Assembly (NCBI GenBank): GCA_024274785.1
Contig: JAJSAM010000038.1
Location: forward strand, 1 to 64,000
Origin: Planctomycetota bacterium
GTDB lineage: Bacteria; Planctomycetota; JAJSAM01
DNA: 64,000 bases
Reading direction: 5' to 3'
Of this stretch, positions 1 through 7,954 are shown piece by piece. Position 1 is the stretch's first letter, and each line of letters begins with the position of its first letter. Made by a program: the position numbers and the translations under genes. The notes beneath the pieces were generated by a model that was not told the DNA's origin, ran no database searches, and saw nothing but the letters and a program-made list of their open reading frames with translations.

Positions 1-918
1 GCGGAACGGATCGCCACCTTCCTGACGCTGCATGGACTCGACCCCGAAGAGCGGCGCCGGATCCATGTGGGCTTCGCCTCCGGGCGGTTCGACTTCATGA
101 GCCGCACCACCGGCATCGTGCCCCGAAACACCGTGGAGGATGCATCCTGGCCGGCGCTCAAGGGGAAGATCTTCGCCGAGGCGGCCGAGATCTTCCTCCG
201 GCTGATCCGAGGGGATGTGCTGAACAGCGACGAGGTGCGCGAGACGACCCTCACTCGCGACGACTTCCGCAGCGACGAGGACTGGGAACAGGTGCTCGCC
301 GCCGCGAAGGCCGAGGGGATCGGCGACGGCCCGGTCATCCCCATCCCACGGCGCTTCGAATTCGAAAACGTGATGATCATCCCGAAGGACTACCGGCGCG
401 ACCTCATCACCCTGACCGCGGGCACGCACGATCCGGCGCTGCAGAAGGACTTCAACCGCTACCTCCCGGTCCGGGTCTTCAATCTCTCGATCACCAGCCC
501 GGAGATCATCGACGACACCCATCGACGCATGGCCACCCACTACCACCGCGAGCTCGGCGGCCCATGGAAGCGTGCCTACATGCCGCGAACCGTGATGGTC
601 TTTCTGAACGAAGAGCCGGGGCTCACGCCCGAAGCCCGCCGGAAAGCCGCGACGGTCGAAGCGCGAACGGCGCTCTCGGAGTACTGGAAGGCGCTGCAGG
701 GCACGATCGATCCGAAGAAGGTGGAGAACGCCGCCGACAATGCGCTGATCGGCAACGCCGGGGATGTCGCCGCCCAGATCCAGGAGCGCTTTCACCCGGA
801 CGACCGCCTGATGCTCTGGTTCGACTTCTTCAATCACGACGCCGGGCGCGTCATCCGGAACATGGAGGCGTTCATGGCAAAGGTCCGGCCGCTCGTCTCG
901 GAGGGCCATGCCCGATGA
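1..918 (+). CDS. Luciferase-like flavin monooxygenase, 5' partial
   Basis: The frame is open from base 1, so the start lies outside the window and about 305 C-terminal residues are seen. The first residues read as the tail of a TIM-barrel strand and helix of the luciferase-like (LLM) FMN-dependent oxidoreductase family. The C-terminal part keeps the usual pattern, a stretch equivalent to 'GNAGDVAAQIQERFHPDDR' followed by a hydrophobic strand and 'DFFNHD'. Family members use reduced flavin and oxygen to hydroxylate or open small organic substrates. The stop overlaps the next start (ATGA), so it belongs to the following catabolic operon. I infer that it performs the first oxygenation of an amino-aromatic or N-heterocyclic substrate before ring cleavage, but the substrate cannot be read from the sequence. 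Family call is fairly sure; role is inference. Confidence 0.75.
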   Translation, partial: AERIATFLTLHGLDPEERRRIHVGFASGRFDFMSRTTGIVPRNTVEDASWPALKGKIFAEAAEIFLRLIRGDVLNSDEVRETTLTRDDFRSDEDWEQVLAAAKAEGIGDGPVIPIPRRFEFENVMIIPKDYRRDLITLTAGTHDPALQKDFNRYLPVRVFNLSITSPEIIDDTHRRMATHYHRELGGPWKRAYMPRTVMVFLNEEPGLTPEARRKAATVEARTALSEYWKALQGTIDPKKVENAADNALIGNAGDVAAQIQERFHPDDRLMLWFDFFNHDAGRVIRNMEAFMAKVRPLVSEGHAR

Positions 919-2033
919 GCACGAGCCCCGTGAGATCGTCGGTGGCAAAGGGTCGCCCCGGTGAGAAGATCTACCCGGGAAGCCCGGTCGGCGAGTCGGT
1001 GCCGGGCATCCCCACCGGTCGGGACGTTCCGTGGGAGCCCCTGGTCGACTACCGCCGCAACGGAGTCAGCGAGACCACCATCCACGGAGCGATTGCCTGG
1101 GCGCACGGCGGCGACGTGTTCCATTCCTTCGGCGGAAACGTCCTCTGCTATGGCCGCAGCATGATGAAGCCGTTCACCATGAAAGTCTTCGCGAAGGAGT
1201 TGGGCGAGGTGCTCGACGACCGCCAGAAGGCGATCTCCGTGTCGAGCCACAACGGCGACACCGAGCACGTCGCCGCCGCGCAATCGATCCTCTCCGAGTC
1301 CGAGTGGGGGCTCATGCAGACGCCCCTCGACGTACCGCTCGTCCAATTCGGCCGGCAGGTCCGCCGGCCGCGGCGGTGGTATCACACCTGTTCCGGCGAG
1401 CACGCCGCGATCCTGCGGGGAGCGCGGATCATGGGCTGGCCTCGGGTCGGCTACACGCTTCCCGGCCATCCGCTCTTTCGCGCATTCCTCGACGTGCTGT
1501 GCCGGTTCCTCGGTCGAGACTGGAAACCACTCCGGGTCGCCCGAGACGGCTGCGGCCTCCCCACCGTCAGCAACACCGTCTCCGAACTCGCGGTGCTCTT
1601 CGCCGGCCTGGGCGCGGAGAGAGATCGCGACTGGATCTGGGAATCGACGGTCAGTCACCCGGACCTGATCGGCGGATTCAACCGTCTCGACAGCACCGTG
1701 ATCAAGGCGTGCGGCGGGAAGGTGCTGGCCAAGGAAGGCGCGGACGGCCTGCTCGGACTGTCGGTGCTCAGTCGCGAGTATCCCGAAGGTCTCGGCATCG
1801 TGATCAAGATCGCGCACGGCTGGAATCCGCAGGCCACCTGGTACGTCGCCAGGGCGATTCTCGGCGTCCTCGGCTTCGAACTGAGAAACCCCTATCCCCT
1901 CCACCGCCAGAAGGCGTTCATCGTGCCTGGAGTCGTGCCGATGCGATATCGGGACGCCCTCGAAGCGACGCCCACCTGGGACGAATGGGACCCGGACAAG
2001 GACCGCTGGTACTACGACTGGGAGCGGAAGTGA
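915..2033 (+). CDS. Asparaginase-II-like amidohydrolase (PF06089-type)
   Basis: A 372-residue protein starting at the ATG that overlaps the previous stop. The family signature is clear: 'RSMMKPFTMKVF' near the N-terminus, 'SVSSHNGDTEHV', the 'HTCSGEHAAIL' motif (usually SGKHA in this family) and 'RDGCGLPT'. Characterised members of this thermolabile asparaginase family hydrolyse amide bonds. Here the gene sits inside a ring-cleavage operon for an aminated aromatic, between the flavin monooxygenase and the semialdehyde dehydrogenase. A pathway-specific deamidase, or another hydrolytic C-N cleavage step, is therefore more likely than asparagine catabolism. That is inference from context. The Lys-to-Glu change in the SGKHA motif is worth noting. 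The next gene starts at the last base of this stop codon. Confidence 0.75.
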   Translation: MSTSPVRSSVAKGRPGEKIYPGSPVGESVPGIPTGRDVPWEPLVDYRRNGVSETTIHGAIAWAHGGDVFHSFGGNVLCYGRSMMKPFTMKVFAKELGEVLDDRQKAISVSSHNGDTEHVAAAQSILSESEWGLMQTPLDVPLVQFGRQVRRPRRWYHTCSGEHAAILRGARIMGWPRVGYTLPGHPLFRAFLDVLCRFLGRDWKPLRVARDGCGLPTVSNTVSELAVLFAGLGAERDRDWIWESTVSHPDLIGGFNRLDSTVIKACGGKVLAKEGADGLLGLSVLSREYPEGLGIVIKIAHGWNPQATWYVARAILGVLGFELRNPYPLHRQKAFIVPGVVPMRYRDALEATPTWDEWDPDKDRWYYDWERK

Positions 2034-3499
2034 TGGGCCACGGGGGGCGGATCCTTCATTTCATCGATGGCCGGGAGACGCCATCCGCCGACGGCCGCCT
2101 CTTCGACAACATCGCCCCGGCCACAAACGAAGTCGTATCCGAGGTGGCGCGCGGCGGACCGGCAGAGGTGGAACGTGCCGTGGCGGCGGCCCGGGCGGCG
2201 CTGGCCGGATCCTGGAGCGGAACGACCACGGAAGAGCGGGCCGCCCTGCTCGATCGCGCGGCAGATCTCATCGAACTCCGGGGCGAAGAGCTGGCCCGCA
2301 TCGAGAGCCGCGACACCGGCAAGACACTTGCCATGGCGAGCACCGTGGACATCCCACGCGCGATCGCCAACTTCCGCTTCTTCGCCGGGGCGATCCGCCA
2401 CGAAGAGACCGGTTTTCATCACATGGGAAGCGCGCTCAACTACACGTTGCGCAAGCCGGTCGGAGTGGTGGGCCTGATCTCCCCCTGGAACCTGCCGCTG
2501 TACCTCCTGTCCTGGAAGACCGCTCCGGCGCTGGCGATGGGCAACGCGGTAGTGGCGAAGCCGAGCGAGCTGACCCCCGGCACCGCTTCCATCCTCGCCG
2601 AAATTCTCTTCGAAGCCGGCTTCCCGGCGGGCGTCTTCAATGTCGTCCACGGCTTCGGACCGGAAGCCGGGCAGGCCCTCGTCGAGCACGAAGACGTCCT
2701 GGCCATCTCCTTCACCGGAGGTACCGGGACCGGCCGGCGGGTGGGCGTGGCCGCGGCACCGCTCTTCAAGAAGCTGAGTCTGGAACTCGGCGGGAAGAAC
2801 CCCACCATCATCTTCGCCGACGCGGGTTTCGATGCGGCGGTCGACAGCGCGCTGCGGGCCTCGTTTCTGAACCAGGGACAGATCTGTCTGTGCGGATCCC
2901 GACTGCTCGTGGAGCGCCCGATCCACGACCGGTTCGTCGAGAAGCTGGTGTCACTCACGAAGGAGCTCGTCATCGGCGACCCGGCGGCGCCGGACACCTT
3001 TCTCGGATCGCTCGTCAGCCACGGCCATCGCGACAAGGTCGAAAGTTACGTCGCACTGGCGCGGGAGGAGGGCGGCGAGGTTCGCTGCGGCGGCACGCGA
3101 CCGGATCTGCCCGCCCCCTTCGATCAGGGTGCGTTTCTCACGCCGGCCATCATCACCGGATTGCCGGCCGGCTGCAAAACAGCCACGGAGGAGATCTTCG
3201 GCCCGGTGGTCACCGTCCACCCGTTCGACGACGAGGCGCAGGCGCTGGCCATGGCCAACGGCGTGGACTACGGCCTCTCCGCCTCGCTCTTCACGCGGGA
3301 TCTCGACCGGGCCCACCGCGTCGCCGCCGCCCTGCAAACCGGGCTGGTCTGGGTGAACACCTGGCTCCTGCGCGACCTGCGCACTCCGTTCGGGGGGGTG
3401 AAGGGGAGCGGCCTCGGCCGGGAGGGAGGAAAGTGGTCACTCGACTTCTTCTCGGAGACGCAAAACATCTGCATCAGGCTGTCGGAGGCTTCGGAATGA
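2033..3499 (+). CDS. 2-aminomuconic/2-hydroxymuconic semialdehyde dehydrogenase-like ALDH
   Basis: A 488-residue NAD(P)-dependent aldehyde dehydrogenase of normal length. Visible motifs are 'SPWNLPLYLLSWKTAPAL' (cofactor binding), 'KPSELTPGTA', 'FTGGTGTGRRV', 'LELGGKNPTIIF' with the general-base Glu, and 'NQGQICLCGSR' with the catalytic Cys. The 'ICLCxSR' form is typical of the AmnC/DmpC/ALDH8A1 group that oxidises muconic semialdehydes. In the operon it would oxidise the ring-opened semialdehyde made by the downstream extradiol dioxygenase to 2-aminomuconate, which the RidA domain two genes on could deaminate. Start chosen as ATG overlapping the upstream stop (TGATG). The stop overlaps the next ATG by four bases. 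Family assignment is strong; exact substrate is inferred from neighbours. Confidence 0.85.
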   Translation: MGHGGRILHFIDGRETPSADGRLFDNIAPATNEVVSEVARGGPAEVERAVAAARAALAGSWSGTTTEERAALLDRAADLIELRGEELARIESRDTGKTLAMASTVDIPRAIANFRFFAGAIRHEETGFHHMGSALNYTLRKPVGVVGLISPWNLPLYLLSWKTAPALAMGNAVVAKPSELTPGTASILAEILFEAGFPAGVFNVVHGFGPEAGQALVEHEDVLAISFTGGTGTGRRVGVAAAPLFKKLSLELGGKNPTIIFADAGFDAAVDSALRASFLNQGQICLCGSRLLVERPIHDRFVEKLVSLTKELVIGDPAAPDTFLGSLVSHGHRDKVESYVALAREEGGEVRCGGTRPDLPAPFDQGAFLTPAIITGLPAGCKTATEEIFGPVVTVHPFDDEAQALAMANGVDYGLSASLFTRDLDRAHRVAAALQTGLVWVNTWLLRDLRTPFGGVKGSGLGREGGKWSLDFFSETQNICIRLSEASE

Positions 3500-4398
3500 G
3501 AACCGGTGAGATCGTGGCCGGCGCACTCGCGCCCCATCCCCCCCACCTGGTCTACGCGGACAATCCACCGCAGAACGAACCCACCGCGGAGTGTGGGTGG
3601 GAAACGCTGCGCTGGGGGTATCAGCGGTTCCGGAAGGACCTCGCAGACCGGGACATCGACGTCATCGTGGTCTACACGCCCCACTGGCAGACCTACATCG
3701 GCACCCACTTCCTCGGCGTGCCGCACCTCCAGTCGGTGTCGGTAGACCCCATCTTTCCGAATCTCTTCCGGTTTCATTACGAACTCGACGTGGACGTCAG
3801 GCTGGCGAAAGACATCCACGACCGCGCCAGGGACGGCGGGATCGTCACGAAGATGATGGAGAACCCGGACTTCCGGGTGGATTACGGGACGATCGTCTCC
3901 TGCCACCTGACCCGGCCGGAATGGGACATCCCGATCGTCTCCATCTCCAGCAATCGCAGCGCCGCCTACTACAGCATCGAGGTGATGCAGGAGCAGGCCG
4001 CGGTCATCGGGCGCGCGACCCGGGACGCCGTCCTCGCGAGCGGGAAGAAGGCGGTACTCCTCGCCAGCAACTCGCTTTCCCACCGACACTTCACGACGGA
4101 AGGAGAACTCCCCGAGGACATGACCCGGGAGCACATCTACCACCACGGCCAGTATCTTTGGGACATGCGGCTGATCGAGCTGATGCGGGAAGGTCGCTCG
4201 CGCGAGTTGATCGACATCATGCCCGAGTTCATCGAGCAGGCGGTTTCCGAGGCGGACGGCGGCGGGCTGACCTGGCTCATATCGGCGCTCGACTATCCGG
4301 AGTACGCGGCGGAAATCTACGCCTACGGCACGGTGATCGGGACCGGAAACGTGGTGGCCGGCTGGCATCCCGGCCGGGCGGCGGGGGTGGCGCAGTGA
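3496..4398 (+). CDS. LigB-type extradiol dioxygenase, catalytic (beta) subunit, 2-aminophenol 1,6-dioxygenase-like
   Basis: 300 residues of the class III (LigB-fold) extradiol dioxygenases, closest in pattern to the beta subunit of 2-aminophenol 1,6-dioxygenase (AmnB). The two expected iron-ligand histidines are visible: His14 in 'GALAPHPPH' and His63 in 'VVYTPHWQTY'. Acidic candidates for the third ligand lie near residues 269-273 ('YPEYAAE'). In known aminophenol dioxygenases the beta subunit carries Fe(II) and the related alpha subunit does not. The next gene encodes that alpha-type partner, and the two overlap by four bases. The likely reaction is meta-cleavage of an o-aminophenol or hydroxyanthranilate-type ring to a 2-aminomuconic semialdehyde. 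Substrate remains inference. Confidence 0.82.
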   Translation: MRTGEIVAGALAPHPPHLVYADNPPQNEPTAECGWETLRWGYQRFRKDLADRDIDVIVVYTPHWQTYIGTHFLGVPHLQSVSVDPIFPNLFRFHYELDVDVRLAKDIHDRARDGGIVTKMMENPDFRVDYGTIVSCHLTRPEWDIPIVSISSNRSAAYYSIEVMQEQAAVIGRATRDAVLASGKKAVLLASNSLSHRHFTTEGELPEDMTREHIYHHGQYLWDMRLIELMREGRSRELIDIMPEFIEQAVSEADGGGLTWLISALDYPEYAAEIYAYGTVIGTGNVVAGWHPGRAAGVAQ

Positions 4399-5828
4399 CC
4401 TCTTTGATGAAGATGGCTCTGATCGTTCCGGGACTGCCCCACCCGCTGCTCTGCCCGGAAAGAAACGAAGGCTGGCAGCGCATCCGGGACGGCTTCGCCG
4501 CGGCGCGGGAGGAACTGTTCGCCGCGAAGCCCGACGTACTGATCATCTACAGCACCATGTGGCCGAGCATCGTGGGCCACCAGATCCAGGCCCATCCAAA
4601 CCCCGAGTGGGTACACGTGGACGAGCTGTTCCACGACCTCGGATCTATTCCCTACCGGTTTTGCGTCGACCAGGCGTTCGCGCACGCGTGGTGCGGAGCC
4701 GCGACCGCTCGCGGACTGAGCGCGCGCGAGGTGGCCTACGACGGGTTCCCGGTGGACACCGGCTCGGTGGTGGCGTTGAAGCTCCTCACGCCGGAAAACG
4801 AGATCCCGGCGTGCATCGTCTCGAGCAACATCTACTCCGACCGCGCCGAGTCCGTGGTTCTCGCGAAGGCCGCACTGGACGCGCTCGAAAAGGAGGGTAA
4901 GACGGCGGCGGCGGTTGTGGTTTCGACTCTCAGCAACCGCCTCTTCACCGACTTCATCGAACCCGGGGAAGACCGCATCCACTCCCTGAAGGACGATGAG
5001 TGGAACCGCAAGATCCTCGAGTTCCTGGCCGATGGCCGGCTGGAGGACGTCTCCCAGCTCTCGCGCGAAATCCACCGGCAGGTGCGCGTCAGGAAGGTCG
5101 TCAACTTCAAGCCCATGTGGTGGCTCTCCGGGGTGATGGGCGGACACAACCGGTTTTCCGGAAAGGTGCATGCCTACGAGGCGCTGCACGGCGCCGGTGG
5201 AGCGGTCGTGACGCTGACGCCCTCGGACGCGGGAGTCGGGGACAAGGAGTACGACGAAGAGGACGTGGAGGTGTTCGGGGGCGACCGCGGGGTGCTCATC
5301 GCGCAGGGAACGCCGGCGGCCATGCCGCTCCCGGGAGCGGGCGCGCCGCCGTCGGCACCGGCACGGGCATCCGTTCCGGCCACGGCGCCGGTCACCGCTT
5401 CCCCCGGTGGGATCATCAGGACGAAGACCGCACCGGATCCGGTCGGGGCCTACCCCCACGCGCGCAGGGCCGGCAACCTGCTCTTCCTCTCCGGCATCGG
5501 CCCCCGCACCCCCGGGACGAATGAAGTGCCGGGCGGCCCGGTGAGGGACGCCGGCGGCCATCAAGAGGAGTACGACGTCGCCGCCCAGACCCGCCAGGTC
5601 ATCGAGAACATGAGCGCGGTGCTCGCAGCCTCCGGCGCCACCCTCGCCGATCTGATCGACATCACCGTCTTTCTGATCGACATGGAACGTGACTTCGCAG
5701 ACTTCAACGCGGTCTACCGGGAGCACTTCGAGGGCATCCAGGCGACGCGCACCACCATCGAGATCGATGCGTTGCCGACGCCGATCGCGGTCGAATTCAA
5801 GGCCATCGCCCACCTGGAACCGGCATGA
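4395..5828 (+). CDS. Aminophenol-type dioxygenase alpha subunit fused to a RidA-family 2-aminomuconate deaminase
   Basis: 477 residues in two parts. Residues about 5-285 are a LigB-fold domain like the non-catalytic alpha subunit of 2-aminophenol 1,6-dioxygenase: the first His is kept ('GLPHPLL') but the second metal-ligand position is Met ('IYSTMWPS' against 'VYTPHWQ' in the beta subunit). A Pro/Ala-rich linker (about 300-338) leads to a RidA/YjgF domain (about 340-477) with the AmnD-like signature 'PDPVGAYPHARR' and 'LLFLSGIGPR'. In known pathways the alpha subunit and 2-aminomuconate deaminase are separate proteins. Start: GTG overlapping the previous stop (GTGA); ATGs at 4407 and 4413 are alternatives. 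The stop overlaps the next ATG. Domain calls are strong. Physical coupling of ring cleavage to deamination is inference. Confidence 0.82.
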   Translation: MTSLMKMALIVPGLPHPLLCPERNEGWQRIRDGFAAAREELFAAKPDVLIIYSTMWPSIVGHQIQAHPNPEWVHVDELFHDLGSIPYRFCVDQAFAHAWCGAATARGLSAREVAYDGFPVDTGSVVALKLLTPENEIPACIVSSNIYSDRAESVVLAKAALDALEKEGKTAAAVVVSTLSNRLFTDFIEPGEDRIHSLKDDEWNRKILEFLADGRLEDVSQLSREIHRQVRVRKVVNFKPMWWLSGVMGGHNRFSGKVHAYEALHGAGGAVVTLTPSDAGVGDKEYDEEDVEVFGGDRGVLIAQGTPAAMPLPGAGAPPSAPARASVPATAPVTASPGGIIRTKTAPDPVGAYPHARRAGNLLFLSGIGPRTPGTNEVPGGPVRDAGGHQEEYDVAAQTRQVIENMSAVLAASGATLADLIDITVFLIDMERDFADFNAVYREHFEGIQATRTTIEIDALPTPIAVEFKAIAHLEPA

Positions 5829-6448
5829 GCGAACTGATCGACATCTCTCCGGTGATCTCGCCGCGCACCGCGGTGTGGCCCGGCGACCGGGCGTTCTCGC
5901 GGGAGATGGCGCTCGCACTCGGAAATGGTGACAACATCGACCTCTCGGCGATTCACACCACGGTACACGTGGGCGCCCACGCCGATGCTCCGTCGCACTA
6001 CGCACCGGGCGGCAAGCCCATCGACCAGGTCCCGCTCAAGGCCTACTACGGCTCATGCCGGGTGCTGGAGGTCACGATTCCGCGAGACCACCGGATCATG
6101 CCCCGGCACCTGCCGGACGAGGTCGACGCGCCGCGATTGCTGCTCAAGACCGGAACGTTCCCGGACTCCGAGCGGTTCAACACCGACTTCGCCAGCATCT
6201 CCCCGGAACTCGTCGATTTCCTCGGCGAACGCGGCGTGGTCCTGATCGGCATCGACACTCCGTCCGTGGACCCCTTTGCCGACGAGGAGCTTCTCGCACA
6301 CCGGGCGCTGCTCCGGCACTCGATGGCAAACCTGGAAGGACTCGTGCTCACCGGCGTGATCGCGGGCCGCTACACCCTGATCGCCCTGCCGCTGCGGATC
6401 GAGGGCGCCGACGCCTCCCCGGTTCGGGCGGCGCTCGCTCCCCGATGA
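5825..6448 (+). CDS. Cyclase-family hydrolase, kynurenine formamidase-like
   Basis: 207 residues of the cyclase/arylformamidase (KynB) family, full length. The metal-binding signature is present as 'HVGAHADAPSHY' (family HxGTHxDAPxH, with Thr to Ala here). The N-terminal 'DISPVISPRTAVWPGD' and C-terminal 'LEGLVLTGV...GRYTLIALPLRIEGADASPVRA' are typical. KynB hydrolyses N-formylkynurenine to kynurenine on the route to anthranilate or 3-hydroxyanthranilate. With the upstream 2-aminomuconate genes this points to tryptophan/kynurenine-type aromatic breakdown, but related cyclases hydrolyse other amides and lactones. It is the last gene of the operon, overlapping the previous stop by four bases, and is followed by a convergent gene 20 bp away. 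Confidence 0.8.
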   Translation: MSELIDISPVISPRTAVWPGDRAFSREMALALGNGDNIDLSAIHTTVHVGAHADAPSHYAPGGKPIDQVPLKAYYGSCRVLEVTIPRDHRIMPRHLPDEVDAPRLLLKTGTFPDSERFNTDFASISPELVDFLGERGVVLIGIDTPSVDPFADEELLAHRALLRHSMANLEGLVLTGVIAGRYTLIALPLRIEGADASPVRAALAPR

Positions 6449-6468
6449 GCGAGGGGCGACCCTGCTTC

Positions 6469-7236
6469 TCAGTCGGCGCCCAGGCGGCGGGCCTGGTCAC
6501 TGTCGAGCCAGACCCGCCACTGACGTTCCGTCTCGTAGTCCCGGCCGGTGATCCCGATCAGGGCATCACGGACGGGATCCTTGATCTGCTCCCAGATCTT
6601 CCACATCCGCTCCCAGTGTGATGCCGGCGGGTTGCTCGCGGAATTGACCGAGGCGGGCTGGGGCGCTTCGATCCAGTTGATGAGCCACTTGACCATTTCC
6701 GCCTTCTTCAATTCGCCGAAGTACCGGACGCACTCCTTCATGATCTCGACACTCTTCACCTTCTTGAACTCCCCCTCGAGTTCCTTCATCACGGTCTTGT
6801 TGTCGAACCTCACGCGGCGCATGGCCGAGATGGCGGCGGCCCGGACCCGATCCAGCTTCTTGTTCTGGGGGCTCTTGTAGACCTTCCAGAGCGCGGGCCC
6901 GACCTTCTTGCGCGGTTCCTGGGAACCGAGCGCCTTCGTGGCCTGGATCCGGATGTGCATGACCTTGTTCGAAGCGAGCTTCCCGAGCGGTTTCACGAAC
7001 TTCGCGTTGCGAGAGGTAATGAAGAGCTCGAGTTCCTTCATGATCTTCGCGACGTCGCGAGACTTCTCCGCGGCCTTGAGCGCACCCAGCATTTCCCTGG
7101 CCTTGTCGTCGTCGACCGCGGTGACTTCGGGATCGGCATCCGCATCGACCTCCTCCCCCGCCTCCTGGGCGAAGAGCGGTACAGGACTCAGGGCGAGCAG
7201 GGCGAGCAGCGCGAGGATCGTCGCGGGCGCGTTCAT
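6469..7236 (-). CDS. Exported HEAT-repeat-like protein
   Basis: 255 residues. The N-terminus is a clear Sec signal peptide ('ATILALLALLALSPVPLFAQ') followed by an acidic segment, then helical repeats with the HEAT-like pattern ('HIRIQATKALGSQEP', 'DRVRAAAISAMRRV'). The last 25 residues ('ITGRDYETERQWRVWL') resemble the short tail found at the end of other HEAT proteins in this window ('TGISVPFDPR', 'LSGKEFGFDPR'), where it forms a small terminal module. No catalytic motif is seen. It is probably an extracytoplasmic protein-interaction scaffold. It faces a divergent fabZ-like gene and converges on the catabolic operon. No specific function can be assigned. Confidence 0.7.
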   Translation of the reverse strand: MNAPATILALLALLALSPVPLFAQEAGEEVDADADPEVTAVDDDKAREMLGALKAAEKSRDVAKIMKELELFITSRNAKFVKPLGKLASNKVMHIRIQATKALGSQEPRKKVGPALWKVYKSPQNKKLDRVRAAAISAMRRVRFDNKTVMKELEGEFKKVKSVEIMKECVRYFGELKKAEMVKWLINWIEAPQPASVNSASNPPASHWERMWKIWEQIKDPVRDALIGITGRDYETERQWRVWLDSDQARRLGAD

Positions 7237-7340
7237 CGGCGACCTCCGGAGGTGAGTGTGGATTCATAGGATAGGCGATGAATTGCGGGGAGTCGAGAGA
7301 GCAATGGGTATCATCCTCCAGACCGGTCCGGGAGGAACAC

Positions 7341-7814
7341 ATGCCGCCGAAGCTGCTCGCCAATCTCGACGCACTGGATCTCGACCACGTCGCCTACGAC
7401 CTCGACGCCATCCGCGAAACCGTGCCGCAGCGCTACGAGATGGAGCAGCTCACCGCGATCCATCACTTCGACCGCGAAAACCAGGTCGTCGTCGGCTCCC
7501 GCGATGTCGGACTGAACGAGTGGTGGGCACGCGGGCACATTCCCGGCCGCCCCATCTTCCCGGGCGTGCTGACCATCGAAGCCGCCGCGCAACTCGCCAC
7601 CTGGCTCCACCAGGCCGTTTCCGGCGAGCGGAAGTTCTTCGGGTTCGGCGGCGTGGACCAGGTCCGCTTCCGCGGCGCCATCACCCCCGGAGACCGCGTC
7701 ATCCTCCTTTCGAAGATCCGGGAGATCAAGAGCCGCAAGGGGCTGTTCGACTGCCAGGCGGTGGTGGACGGGAAGCTCGTCTTTCAGGCACTGATCACCG
7801 GCATGGCCCTGTAG
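7341..7814 (+). CDS. FabZ-like 3-hydroxyacyl-ACP dehydratase
   Basis: 157 residues, the usual size of a hotdog-fold FabZ. The active-site segment 'GHIPGRPIFPGVLTIEAAAQ' matches the family H-x(3)-G-x-P-x(2)-PGVL-x(2)-E pattern with both the catalytic His and Glu. 'FFGFGGVDQVRFRGAITPGDR' matches the strand that lines the acyl tunnel. Family members dehydrate 3-hydroxyacyl-ACP in fatty acid or lipid synthesis in the cytoplasm. The start is the ATG at 7341, just after a strong GGGAGGA ribosome site; earlier in-frame starts lack one. It is a lone gene here, so it may be a second, specialised dehydratase (for example for a membrane lipid or secondary metabolite) rather than the housekeeping copy. 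That last point is inference. Confidence 0.82.
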   Translation: MPPKLLANLDALDLDHVAYDLDAIRETVPQRYEMEQLTAIHHFDRENQVVVGSRDVGLNEWWARGHIPGRPIFPGVLTIEAAAQLATWLHQAVSGERKFFGFGGVDQVRFRGAITPGDRVILLSKIREIKSRKGLFDCQAVVDGKLVFQALITGMAL

Positions 7815-7954
7815 CCCGCGGGCTCGAGAAGTTTCAAGCCGTCCCGGGTTGACCAGCTTCCCGCGCCGGTCCGGCAGGAGGCGCGCCTGCGGCGGTGAGC
7901 GACCGACTCGGCAGCCTGGAACCCGAGTCGCGTTGATGCCCCTCATGCGGTCTG

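Noticed and set aside
7815-7954. Possible degenerate family B copy between fabZ and the ABC permease
   Set aside because: Only scattered short matches (GGTTGACCAG, GCGCGCCT) and no paired terminal arms.
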